12,929 nt of DNA. Source: JAQBFJ01 sp032123435. Lineage in GTDB: Bacteria > Verrucomicrobiota > Kiritimatiellia > UBA8416 > JAQBFJ01. The notes beneath the pieces are model-generated. The model was not told the DNA's origin. It saw only the letters and a program-made list of their open reading frames with translations, and made no database searches. The DNA is taken from assembly GCA_032123435.1 (NCBI GenBank), contig JAQBFJ010000216.1, positions 1 through 12,929 of the forward strand. The letters run 5' to 3'. Positions 1 to 7,311 of the stretch are shown here, in pieces. The translations under genes were made by a program, and so were the position numbers. Numbering within the stretch: position 1 is the stretch's first letter; each line of letters starts with the position of its first letter.

Positions 1-7
1 TGCAAAG

Positions 8-49
8 TATTGATTTAATTTCGGACGTCAGTCCCGGAATTAAATCAAC
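8..49. repeat. Imperfect inverted repeat (hairpin)
   Basis: The arms TTGATTTAATT (10-20) and AATTAAATCAA (38-48) are perfect reverse complements. Pairing continues inward as TCGGAC against GTCCCGGA with one bulged base, leaving a four-base GTCA loop. This is a stem of about 17 pairs. No T-run follows on either strand, so it does not look like an intrinsic terminator. It sits directly beside CCGTG-type repeat words and resembles the hairpin at 10493-10539 in architecture, though not in exact sequence. Confidence 0.7.
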
Positions 50-60
50 TCTCTTCTCCG

Positions 61-167
61 AATCTCCGTGTCTCTGTGGTAAAAACTCTCTCTTCTCCTT
101 CTTTCTCCTCCTCCGCCGCGCCTCGCCGAAGCTCTCTTGCGTAGGCGGGTGTACTCCGTGGTAAATA
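61..167. repeat. Mosaic of dispersed repeat words
   Basis: This non-coding stretch is a chain of short words that recur in the gap at 10346-10860. CTCCGTGTCTCTGTGGT (64-80) is the reverse complement of the ACCACGGAG/ACAGAG word class seen at 10450-10475. AAAACTCTCTCTTCTCC (82-98) matches 10759-10775 at 16 of 17 positions. An AAGCTCT...GTAGGCGGGT block (129-150) corresponds to 10808-10824. ACTCCGTGGT (153-162) repeats the first class. From 168 to 261 there is only AT-rich sequence with TTGGTTATTGGACATT-like filler and no convincing gene. Confidence 0.6.
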
Positions 168-261
168 TTCCCTTCCCCACACTTGGTTATTGGACATTCA
201 ATTCTTTTTAATCATGCCCGTTTTTTCATTCTGTTTTTTTTCACTACCCCCATGGCTTTCT

Positions 262-1167
262 CTATGAAACAACTCCCGTCTCCGCCATGTTTATAATATT
301 ATCACATAATTCGCAAAAACCTATCCCGGCGGCAGCAGCCGCCTTGGGAAGCAGACTTGTTTCCGTAAAACCCGGAATACTGTTCAGTTCTAACACGTAA
401 ACTTCACCATCTGCGGAAACACGAAAATCAACACGGGCAAAACCACGACAACCCAGCGCGTAAAATGTCCGTATGGCTAACGACTGACATTTAAACTTGA
501 TCTTATCATCAACCTGGGCCGGCACCACATATTTACTTGTGCCCTTACTATACTTCGCCCTGTAATCATACCAGCTTTCCGGCGCTTGAATCTCAACCAG
601 CGGCAAAGCAACATCACCAAGAATGCCGACAGTCAACTCCCTGCCGCCAATATATGTTTCCACAACCGTTTCAGAACCGTATAGCCGCGCATCAGCAATT
701 GCTTCCGGCCACTCCTGTTCCGTCATTACTCTGTGAACACCAATGCTGGATCCCTGGCTCGACGGCTTCACGACAACAGGAAGAGAAAGATTCCGTTCGT
801 CACCTTTCTTCAATATTTCATACGCCGGAGATAAGATCTCGCTGTTTGCAAGAAGCTTTTTTGTTAAAGCTTTGTTGAACGCAGATCTGCTCGCGCTCGG
901 GCCCGATCCCGTATACGGCACGCCTTCTTTCTCCAGTATAGCCTGTACCTGACCGTCCTCTCCAAACTCACCATGCAAGGCAATAAAAACAGCATCAATA
1001 TCGGAAGGCAGAACGAAGTCACGGTTTTTTACATCTATTTCCGTTACCTTGTAGCCGACTTCTTTCAACCCGCCGGACACTGCTTTGCCGGAATTTAATG
1101 AAACATCCCGCTCGGCAGAAAATCCGCCCATAAGAACTGCGACATTATTGAACCTTTTCATATTCAA
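262..1167 (-). CDS. ddl: D-alanine--D-alanine ligase
   Basis: This cytoplasmic ATP-grasp enzyme joins two D-alanines to make the dipeptide that MurF adds to the peptidoglycan precursor. In the 301-residue frame the N-terminal GGFSAERDVS is at 14-23, LHGEFGEDG at 64-72, the ATP-binding KPSSQGSSIGV at 134-144, YDYRAKY at 200-206, RVDFR at 245-249 and the Mg-binding LELNSIPGFTET at 259-270. The omega-loop tyrosine of YDYRAKY fits D-Ala rather than D-lactate specificity. Length is normal for the family. The frame opens with TTG at 1165-1167, overlapping the TGA of murCB (1164-1166). An ATG two codons in (1159-1161, reading MKRFNNVAVL) is an equally good start, and neither has a clear Shine-Dalgarno. 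The overlap implies translational coupling to the murCB gene. Function is near certain; the exact start is not. Confidence 0.96.
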   Translation of the reverse strand: MNMKRFNNVAVLMGGFSAERDVSLNSGKAVSGGLKEVGYKVTEIDVKNRDFVLPSDIDAVFIALHGEFGEDGQVQAILEKEGVPYTGSGPSASRSAFNKALTKKLLANSEILSPAYEILKKGDERNLSLPVVVKPSSQGSSIGVHRVMTEQEWPEAIADARLYGSETVVETYIGGRELTVGILGDVALPLVEIQAPESWYDYRAKYSKGTSKYVVPAQVDDKIKFKCQSLAIRTFYALGCRGFARVDFRVSADGEVYVLELNSIPGFTETSLLPKAAAAAGIGFCELCDNIINMAETGVVS

Positions 1168-3572
1168 GTTATTTTACCCGTGTTTGTCACAAAATCAATA
1201 TCATCCATACCCATAAAAACAATTTCTGATTCCAGGTAAATTCCAGTTCTATTAAAAATATCCGCTCGAATCATTTCCTGTAAAGCCATCACGTCAGACG
1301 CACTGGCCCCATTTTCAACAACAATAATGTTTGCGTGCCGCTCGCATACAAACGCATAGCCAACCCTATGTCCTTTCCAACCGGCCCCTTCGATTAACCT
1401 GCCGGCACTTTCACCGGTTTCCGGATTCTTAAACACCGACCCAGCCGAACGAAAACCACGCATCCATTGACGACGCTTGCCCATCTCCGCGCGACGCTGT
1501 TTTATCTCGACTTTATCGCCCCGTTCCAGCTTAAGTCCAGCCTCAACAGCAATCATATTCACAAGTGAACTGCACTTGCGATAACCAAATCCCATTGCAG
1601 ATCCATAAACTATACTCGATTCGCCGTCTTTATTCAAACAACGAATCCATTCAACATGTTCTCCCAGTACACCCCCAAACGCACCGGCATTCATCCGCAA
1701 ACAACCGCCCAAACTGCCAGGTATTCCTTCAAGAAACTCAAGGCCTGCCCACCCTTTTTCCGTCAACCATGAAAGCAGATTCGCGACACTTAACCCGGCC
1801 CCCACAAGGATCACGCCGTTTTCTTCGCGAATATTATTGAATTCTCCACCATCAAGACGCGCTGTTATGCCGCGCACACCAAGATCACTGACCAGCATAT
1901 TACTGCCTGCTCCAAATAGATTAAACGGTACCCTTCGCTCGCGCGCCCATTTCAACAGAATCATCAAATCCGAAATGGAACCAGCTTGAACCCATACATC
2001 CGCCACACCGCCAACTTTCAACGTCGTCTTGACAGAAAGCGGCTCATTGAAACGAATAATCGAATCCATGCCTTGCCAAATCTTATCCGACTCCAGCTTC
2101 TCACGCTCTTCAGCCGCCTGCGCTCCGCAGTTCTCTATCCGGGCCCATTCTCCTATTCTGTTAACATCACCAGCACCAACAAGTAGAAGCATGTCACCTT
2201 CCCTTAACTCACGCCTGATGTATGCCCATGCTTCACAAAGCGATCTCGCGCAATGTACACGAGATAATCCCGTACACGTACACCGGTCCCCTTGATCGGC
2301 TCCGTCGCTTTTGTCCCTTTCATGTTTTCTGAATTCAGAGTATAAATCCCACACCATCCCGCCCGGCATCTGCTTTTCAGACGCTGCGTATACAGGCGTC
2401 AAAATCAGCTCGTCAACACCATTAAACGCACATGGAAATTGAGTCCTCAAGGCCAGCGTTCTGCTGTAACGATGCGGCTGAAAAACAGCTATAATGCGCT
2501 TATGCTTCAGCCGCTGGGCCGCGTGTACAAGCGCAGATATCTCGGAAGGATGATGCGCGTAATCTGAAATGACAATAATACCACCATGTTCCGCGACCCG
2601 TTCAAAACGCCTGCGCGGCAGTGAAACTGCCCTGAAAGCCCTTCTAATCTCTTCAAAAGTTAAGCCCAGTTCCATGGCCGCAACAGCCGCACCAGTAGCA
2701 TTAAACGCGTTATGCTCACCTGTTACGGGCAAATCAATACGACCCAGTCTTTCGCCCTGCCGGACCAGATCAAAACTAAGCGAATCCGGCGTCACCGCAA
2801 GATCCACACATCTGATATCAGCCCTCTCACTGAACCCATACGAAACAGAATTCCTGCGTCCGTTGAATAAGGCCCACGTACGCGCGTCATCCGCTCCAAA
2901 CACTATCTTACGCGTCGCACCGGCAGTAAAATCAAGAAAACATGATTCCAGCGATGCTTCATCATGGAAATGTTCCATGTGATCCATCTCAATATTCGTA
3001 ACAACAGCTATATCAGGTTTATACGACGCAATAGTACCGTCACTCTCATCAGCTTCCACAATGATCGGACCACTGCCAATTCCGGCTCCGCCGCCGCCGC
3101 CCGGCTCTGAACCAGTACACCACGACGGGTCCCAGCCTGATTGCTGAAGAAGCTGAACCATGAAAGCAGTTGTGGTGGTCTTGCCGTGTGTCCCGCCAAC
3201 GGCAACAGATTTTTCATCCCGGATAATCTCGGCAAGGACAGCTCCACGCGCAAACACCGGCAATCCAAGCCTGTCAGCATGAAGCACCTCATCAACACCG
3301 GAAGATACAGCCGAACTTTTTATCACCCAATCAACACCGGCTTCAAGATGTTCGGGATTATGCTTTAGCTCAACTTTCACCCCGTGTCCGGCCAGCATTG
3401 AAACCAAATTCTCATTGGCCGCCACGTCACAGCCCGTTACCTTGAAACCTCTGCCCCTTATCATCACGGCAAGCCCTGCCATGCCCACTCCGCATACGCC
3501 AATAAAATGCACATGCCCGGCTTTTGACTGAAGAAGAACACTAAGATCATTTTGACTCGAAATATTTCTCAT
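1164..3572 (-). CDS. murC/murB: Bifunctional UDP-N-acetylmuramate--L-alanine ligase / UDP-N-acetylenolpyruvoylglucosamine reductase (MurC-MurB fusion)
   Basis: This 802-residue protein carries two consecutive steps of cytoplasmic peptidoglycan precursor synthesis. MurB reduces UDP-GlcNAc-enolpyruvate to UDP-MurNAc, and MurC then adds L-alanine. The MurC half (about 1-480) shows a nucleotide-fold GVCGVGM at 25-31, P-loop GTHGKT at 127-132, EADESD at 173-178, HNAFNATGA at 288-296 and DYAHHP at 337-342. The MurB half (about 503-790) shows FAD-binding GAGSNMLV at 554-561, GIPGSLGG at 616-623, RMNAGAFGG at 626-634, the catalytic-serine loop GSVFKNP (Ser712) and the terminal acid Glu783. A linker of about 25 residues separates them. 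The MurC C-terminal region has a hydrophilic, Cys-containing stretch at 413-446 that I read as a lineage insertion. Both active sites look intact. The start is an ATG at 3570-3572 with only a weak ribosome site. ddl follows with overlap, and a glycosyltransferase lies divergently upstream. Confidence 0.96.
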   Translation of the reverse strand: MRNISSQNDLSVLLQSKAGHVHFIGVCGVGMAGLAVMIRGRGFKVTGCDVAANENLVSMLAGHGVKVELKHNPEHLEAGVDWVIKSSAVSSGVDEVLHADRLGLPVFARGAVLAEIIRDEKSVAVGGTHGKTTTTAFMVQLLQQSGWDPSWCTGSEPGGGGGAGIGSGPIIVEADESDGTIASYKPDIAVVTNIEMDHMEHFHDEASLESCFLDFTAGATRKIVFGADDARTWALFNGRRNSVSYGFSERADIRCVDLAVTPDSLSFDLVRQGERLGRIDLPVTGEHNAFNATGAAVAAMELGLTFEEIRRAFRAVSLPRRRFERVAEHGGIIVISDYAHHPSEISALVHAAQRLKHKRIIAVFQPHRYSRTLALRTQFPCAFNGVDELILTPVYAASEKQMPGGMVWDLYSEFRKHERDKSDGADQGDRCTCTGLSRVHCARSLCEAWAYIRRELREGDMLLLVGAGDVNRIGEWARIENCGAQAAEEREKLESDKIWQGMDSIIRFNEPLSVKTTLKVGGVADVWVQAGSISDLMILLKWARERRVPFNLFGAGSNMLVSDLGVRGITARLDGGEFNNIREENGVILVGAGLSVANLLSWLTEKGWAGLEFLEGIPGSLGGCLRMNAGAFGGVLGEHVEWIRCLNKDGESSIVYGSAMGFGYRKCSSLVNMIAVEAGLKLERGDKVEIKQRRAEMGKRRQWMRGFRSAGSVFKNPETGESAGRLIEGAGWKGHRVGYAFVCERHANIIVVENGASASDVMALQEMIRADIFNRTGIYLESEIVFMGMDDIDFVTNTGKIT

Positions 3573-3628
3573 TCCAGTAAGTTATCATACCTGTAAGATA
3601 AATCACAATATTCAAACAGAACTCACGT
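3573..3628. promoter_or_regulatory. Divergent intergenic region, presumed promoters
   Basis: These 56 bases separate two divergent start codons, so promoters for murCB (minus) and the glycosyltransferase (plus) should lie here or just inside the genes. On the minus strand a TATGAT hexamer lies about 11 bases upstream of the murCB ATG, with a TTGAAT 20 bases further up. That spacing is poor, so the call rests on geometry more than on motifs. Confidence 0.25.
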
Positions 3629-4453
3629 ATGGACATATTGAAACGAAAATGCGACTATTACCCCGTTATGCAAGAACAAATATCAGCTTGTATTACTGCC
3701 GGCAACGAAGAAAGAAATATCCGCCGATGCCTCGAAAGCGTCAAGTGGGCCGATGAAATCATCGTAGTCGACAGCTTCAGCACGGACCGAACTGTCGAGA
3801 TATGCCGGGAATACACAGACCGGGTCTATAAACACAAATGGCTTGGCTATATCGGACAAAAGAACCTGATCAAGGATCTAGCCAAAACACCATGGATATT
3901 GTTCATAGATGCCGACGAGGAAATCTCACCTGAACTGAAGGAGGAAATTCTAACCGATTTCCGAAACGGTCAATGCACACATTACGCAGGCTATGAATTC
4001 CCACGTATGGTCTATTTCCTCGGCAGATGGATCTCTCATGGAGATTGGTACCCGGACATAAAACTCAGACTGTTCAGAAAAGACAAAGGCATATGCGGCG
4101 GCAAGGAACCTCATGACAGAACAACCGTGAATGGACCGGTAAAATTATTAAAGAACCATATGTACCACTATACATACGATAATATTACCGACCAATTAAA
4201 CACGCTCAATAGATTCTCCAGCATCACCGCCAAGGGCTGGTATGACAATAACACGCCATTCAAAATAACCGATATAATGTTCAGACCTTTTCTCAGGTTC
4301 ATTCGTGGCTACATTCTGAAGAGAGGGTTCATGGATGGATTGCCCGGACTTATAATAGCTGTGATAGTCGCCTACGGCGTTTTTATCAAATACGCCAAGC
4401 TCTGGGAACTACGCTATACTAAACAGACGGAAAAACATTCTGATGAATCATAA
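3629..4453 (+). CDS. Family 2 glycosyltransferase, WaaE/KdtX-like
   Basis: This GT-A fold transferase moves a sugar from a nucleotide donor to a glycan acceptor at the inner face of the membrane. The 274 residues contain the opening strand ISACITAGNEE (18-28), DEIIVVDSFSTDRT (42-55), the metal-binding DADEE (94-98), WYPDIKLRLFR (140-150) and HYTYDNITDQLNTLNRFS (180-197). The combination of WYPD.KLRLFR with a later H-Y-T-Y segment is typical of the WaaE/KdtX group that adds glucose to the lipopolysaccharide inner core. A hydrophobic helix at about 238-255 could anchor the protein. Donor and acceptor cannot be read from sequence. The family match begins around residue 17, so Met14 (3668) is an alternative start; neither start has a clear ribosome site. 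A methyltransferase follows after 81 bases on the same strand. Confidence 0.88.
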   Translation: MDILKRKCDYYPVMQEQISACITAGNEERNIRRCLESVKWADEIIVVDSFSTDRTVEICREYTDRVYKHKWLGYIGQKNLIKDLAKTPWILFIDADEEISPELKEEILTDFRNGQCTHYAGYEFPRMVYFLGRWISHGDWYPDIKLRLFRKDKGICGGKEPHDRTTVNGPVKLLKNHMYHYTYDNITDQLNTLNRFSSITAKGWYDNNTPFKITDIMFRPFLRFIRGYILKRGFMDGLPGLIIAVIVAYGVFIKYAKLWELRYTKQTEKHSDES

Positions 4454-4534
4454 TCATACCATCAAAAACACATGCTGATCGGATTTTGGCGTAACATACG
4501 TCACAATTCCGAGGAGGAGTTTTAAAAGAAAAAC

Positions 4535-5305
4535 ATGAATATTGCCAAACAAAACTTTAAAACATATCTTTCCAGGTGTCTGAGCGGCCTCAACCGACGC
4601 CTCGCAAGAAAAATAAACAATCTGGATACTCAGCCATCAAACGTATTATGGACAGAATATCTGGGCTGGCTGAACTTTGTGAACGCAGGCATGCTGGCAC
4701 GGGGAAATGTCTGGTGCATGGATTATGCCATAAAAAACCTTCCAAGCGATGCACCTCTGGTTGAAATAGGATCTTTTTGCGGCCTGTCAACCAACGTAAT
4801 CACATATCTCAAGGAAAGAAACAATGCAAAGAATCTTCTCATAACATGTGACAAGTGGATTCTTGAAAGAAGCACCTTCGGCAAAATGCTGGCGGATTCC
4901 AAATCCATTACATTTGAAGAATATCAGATGTTCACAAAAGATACCTTCTTGCATAACGTAAAAATGTTCAGTCGGAACGACCTGCCTTACGCGATTGAAC
5001 TTTTCTCAGACGAGTTTTTCAAAGAATGGGAAAACGGAACCACGCACAATGATGTGTTCGGACGCACGGTCAAACTGGGTGGCACAATAAGCTTCTGCTA
5101 TATTGACGGAAATCATAAATATGATTTCGCCAGACGGGATTTTGACAATTGCGACAAATTCCTGGAAAAGGGGGGCTTTATTCTTTTTGACGATTCGGCT
5201 GATTTCACAAAAATGGGTGTATGCAAGGTTGTTAAAGAAGTAATAGAAACACAACGATACGATCTAATCGCCAAGAACCCGCATTACTTTTTCAGGAAAA
5301 AATAG
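4535..5305 (+). CDS. Class I SAM-dependent methyltransferase (Methyltransf_24-like)
   Basis: This is a 256-residue Rossmann-type methyltransferase. The SAM-binding motif I is VEIGSFCGLST (76-86). An acidic residue follows the second strand (Asp106 in TCDKW), and YIDGNHKYD (189-197) and FILFDDSA (215-222) form the motif pair common in the Methyltransf_24 group, where the histidine-aspartate region can bind a metal. No membrane segment is visible; the N-terminal 30 residues are basic. A strong purine-rich GAGGAGGAG lies at 4511-4519, but its 15-base distance from the ATG is long. Set between glycosyltransferases, a role in O-methylating a sugar of the envelope glycan is plausible, but the substrate is inferred from location only. 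The next gene converges on it after 73 bases, with no convincing terminator between them. Confidence 0.82.
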   Translation: MNIAKQNFKTYLSRCLSGLNRRLARKINNLDTQPSNVLWTEYLGWLNFVNAGMLARGNVWCMDYAIKNLPSDAPLVEIGSFCGLSTNVITYLKERNNAKNLLITCDKWILERSTFGKMLADSKSITFEEYQMFTKDTFLHNVKMFSRNDLPYAIELFSDEFFKEWENGTTHNDVFGRTVKLGGTISFCYIDGNHKYDFARRDFDNCDKFLEKGGFILFDDSADFTKMGVCKVVKEVIETQRYDLIAKNPHYFFRKK

Positions 5306-5378
5306 CTTATCGTACTGATCCGGACCAAATAAGTTATAAGCCCCCCATGAAGGCAATTAAAGCCAAGAAGAATACAGT

Positions 5379-6164
5379 TTACACATCCTTCTTTGACTTT
5401 GCGTTCTTTATCAGCCGCGCAACCACACCCAGCAACCCGCACCGCCTGCCCGCCCGAACACCCCGCCCTCTTTCAGCAGTAAGCAAATTGCGTATCGATA
5501 CGACCGGATTATCAACATCAAAATCTCCTTCAAAAATAGACGCGTAAGCCCCCAATCGTGCCTCTTCACCTGAAATCGGCAATGGATCCGAACCGGCAAC
5601 TACTCCAAACCCCAGCCCCGCCGCACGCCGCATCAACGCAGGCTCAGCCCAGCCTATTGGCCTTAAAGAGGTGTCACCAATCAAAAGCTGACCAGGAGAA
5701 AAAGCGTCCATTATATCCATGATTAAACGTCCCCTGGCAAAAAACCATTTGCCAGGCGCCCAACTCAATACCGGCACAGCACCAAAATCCAACACCCCTT
5801 TTATCACTTCTTTTAAAGGCAAATAATCCGGGATCCGAAGATCAAACGTCAATGCCAATACCTCAATATTTTCAGCCGTAACTATCTGGCGGCCAGGAAC
5901 AAGATATACCTTACTGCCATCATTGCCGCGTATGACCAACCCATCACCATCTTCCGAAGGTAATACCTCAAAATCTCCGCCCAACTTAAGTTTGCGCCCC
6001 CTTTTAAGATCCGCGTAGTAATGACAACCTGTCCGCTCGGCTAAAACCGCCACCTTTACACCGTCTCCACCCATGCGACCCAGGTTTTCCGCAAGGCTCC
6101 TGCACGCCATATCCATGTCGTAACATGAGTAAAAATGAATATGTGTGTCAGCTATGATTCGCAT
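5379..6164 (-). CDS. PHP-superfamily-like protein of unknown function
   Basis: The 261-residue protein starting at the ATG 6162-6164 reads like a PHP (polymerase and histidinol phosphatase) fold. It has MRIIADTHIH at the start (His8, His10), ALAER-like AVLAERTGCH around 39-48, LVPGRQIVTAENIEVLAL (88-105), LSWAPGKWF (133-141), GDTSLRP (163-169) and GSDPLPISGEE (191-201). Several usual PHP metal ligands are replaced: GxE is GRQ, the HxLxL histidine is Glu101, the HP of the fourth block is WAP, and the last GSDAH is GSDPL. Asp193 and the first two histidines remain. It may be a non-catalytic or altered-chemistry branch. The frame stays open upstream to an ATG at 6221 and a TTG at 6242, but the domain begins at the chosen ATG. 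The C-terminal 30 residues are very basic. It is a single-gene unit between convergent and divergent neighbours, so context gives no function. Confidence 0.72.
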   Translation of the reverse strand: MRIIADTHIHFYSCYDMDMACRSLAENLGRMGGDGVKVAVLAERTGCHYYADLKRGRKLKLGGDFEVLPSEDGDGLVIRGNDGSKVYLVPGRQIVTAENIEVLALTFDLRIPDYLPLKEVIKGVLDFGAVPVLSWAPGKWFFARGRLIMDIMDAFSPGQLLIGDTSLRPIGWAEPALMRRAAGLGFGVVAGSDPLPISGEEARLGAYASIFEGDFDVDNPVVSIRNLLTAERGRGVRAGRRCGLLGVVARLIKNAKSKKDV

Positions 6165-6297
6165 ACCTTCTCGATACCCTCCAAAATCAACCAACTTCAC
6201 ATCTTGCCTTATCAAGCCCATTAGGATAAAGTCAACAAACAAACAATTTAATGTCTCATCATAAACATGGAAAGATCCTTATCTCACGGTGAATTAA

Positions 6298-7311
6298 ATG
6301 ATGCTTGCACGCTTGTTTAACATATTTATTGACTACCGCCGTAAAAGCCAGGCCGTGCGTGCCATGCCCATACGCCTATGGGTCGAAACTTCCAGCATTT
6401 GCAATTTGCGCTGTGTAATGTGCCCCAACAAGGACGTCTCAGCCTCTAAAAAAGGACTCATGGATTTCACGCTGTTCCAGAAAATAGTCGATGAGGCTAA
6501 ATGTTTTACCAGAGACATGTACCTGCACCACAGAGGGGAGCCTCTGCTTAACCCGGCTCTTTTTGACATGATAACCTACGCGCGCAGAGCCAAAATCAAA
6601 ACCCGTTTTCATACCAACGGCACGTTACTGGATGAAGTAAAAACTCAGAAACTGCTCGCCGCCGCGCCCAACCTTGTTTCGTTTTCAGTGGATGGATTCG
6701 AAAAGCGCTCCTACGAATCCATACGAAAAGGCGCTGATTTCGAGACAACTGTGGAAAACATATTGCGGCTCGCCCGAACACGTAATGCCATGAAGCTGAA
6801 ACAACCTTACATCGTAGTAGAGAAAATCCGTTTCCGGAACCCCGACCCGACTGAAGATCAGAATAAAATCAATGCCTGTCGAAAACGCTTTCTCGATGCC
6901 GGGGTTAATGAAGTAATCGAAAAGGATGAATACATATGGGCAGAAGAAAGCGCGCCGGAAATAACAGGGCCACGCACTTATTCAATCTGTACCTTCCCGT
7001 GGTACTCCATGGTAATCTGCGCGGACGGTACAGTGACTCCCTGCCCACAGGATTTCCACGCTAAAATGAACATGGGGAATGTGAACTATACGTCACTAAA
7101 AGAAGTATGGAACGGTGAAGCATACAGAAACCTGCGCCATGCGTTCGGTCACAATATTGAATCACTCCAATTATGCCGCAAATGCGACCGCTTACAGCGC
7201 AAGACACTGGGCGGAATACCATTCCAATACGCAACAACATTCCTGATCGATCAGCTTATTGGATATAATAAACTCAGAAAACTTTTTGGCACTTCGGAAA
7301 GAAATGGATGA
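6298..7311 (+). CDS. Radical SAM protein with SPASM domain
   Basis: This 337-residue protein binds a 4Fe-4S cluster and S-adenosylmethionine to start radical chemistry. The cluster motif is CNLRCVMC (Cys35, Cys39, Cys42), preceded by the typical WVETSS strand. The glycine-rich GEPLLNP follows at 80-86, and FSVDGFEKRSYESIRKG (129-145) is a classic strand of the barrel. A C-terminal SPASM/twitch region has Cys231, Cys241, Cys249 in TVTPCPQD, and a final CRKC pair (293, 296), which suggests at least one auxiliary cluster. SPASM proteins act on peptides or on sugars and other small molecules; the glycosyltransferase partner favours a sugar or glycan substrate here, by inference. A GGTGA ribosome site lies six bases before the ATG. 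Its stop codon overlaps the start of the next gene by four bases (ATGA at 7308-7311). Confidence 0.88.
   Translation: MMLARLFNIFIDYRRKSQAVRAMPIRLWVETSSICNLRCVMCPNKDVSASKKGLMDFTLFQKIVDEAKCFTRDMYLHHRGEPLLNPALFDMITYARRAKIKTRFHTNGTLLDEVKTQKLLAAAPNLVSFSVDGFEKRSYESIRKGADFETTVENILRLARTRNAMKLKQPYIVVEKIRFRNPDPTEDQNKINACRKRFLDAGVNEVIEKDEYIWAEESAPEITGPRTYSICTFPWYSMVICADGTVTPCPQDFHAKMNMGNVNYTSLKEVWNGEAYRNLRHAFGHNIESLQLCRKCDRLQRKTLGGIPFQYATTFLIDQLIGYNKLRKLFGTSERNG

Noticed and set aside
1..261. CRISPR array or RNA gene in the left repeat region
   Set aside because: The repeat words are not evenly spaced and no repeat-spacer pattern or tRNA/rRNA-like fold is visible.
2569..2982. 137-codon plus-strand open frame inside murCB
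   Set aside because: It is antisense to well-conserved MurC coding sequence and shows no domain.
5306..5378. Terminator between the methyltransferase and PHP-like genes
   Set aside because: GCTTAT/ATAAGC can pair but with a 25-base loop and no T-run, so it is too weak to call.
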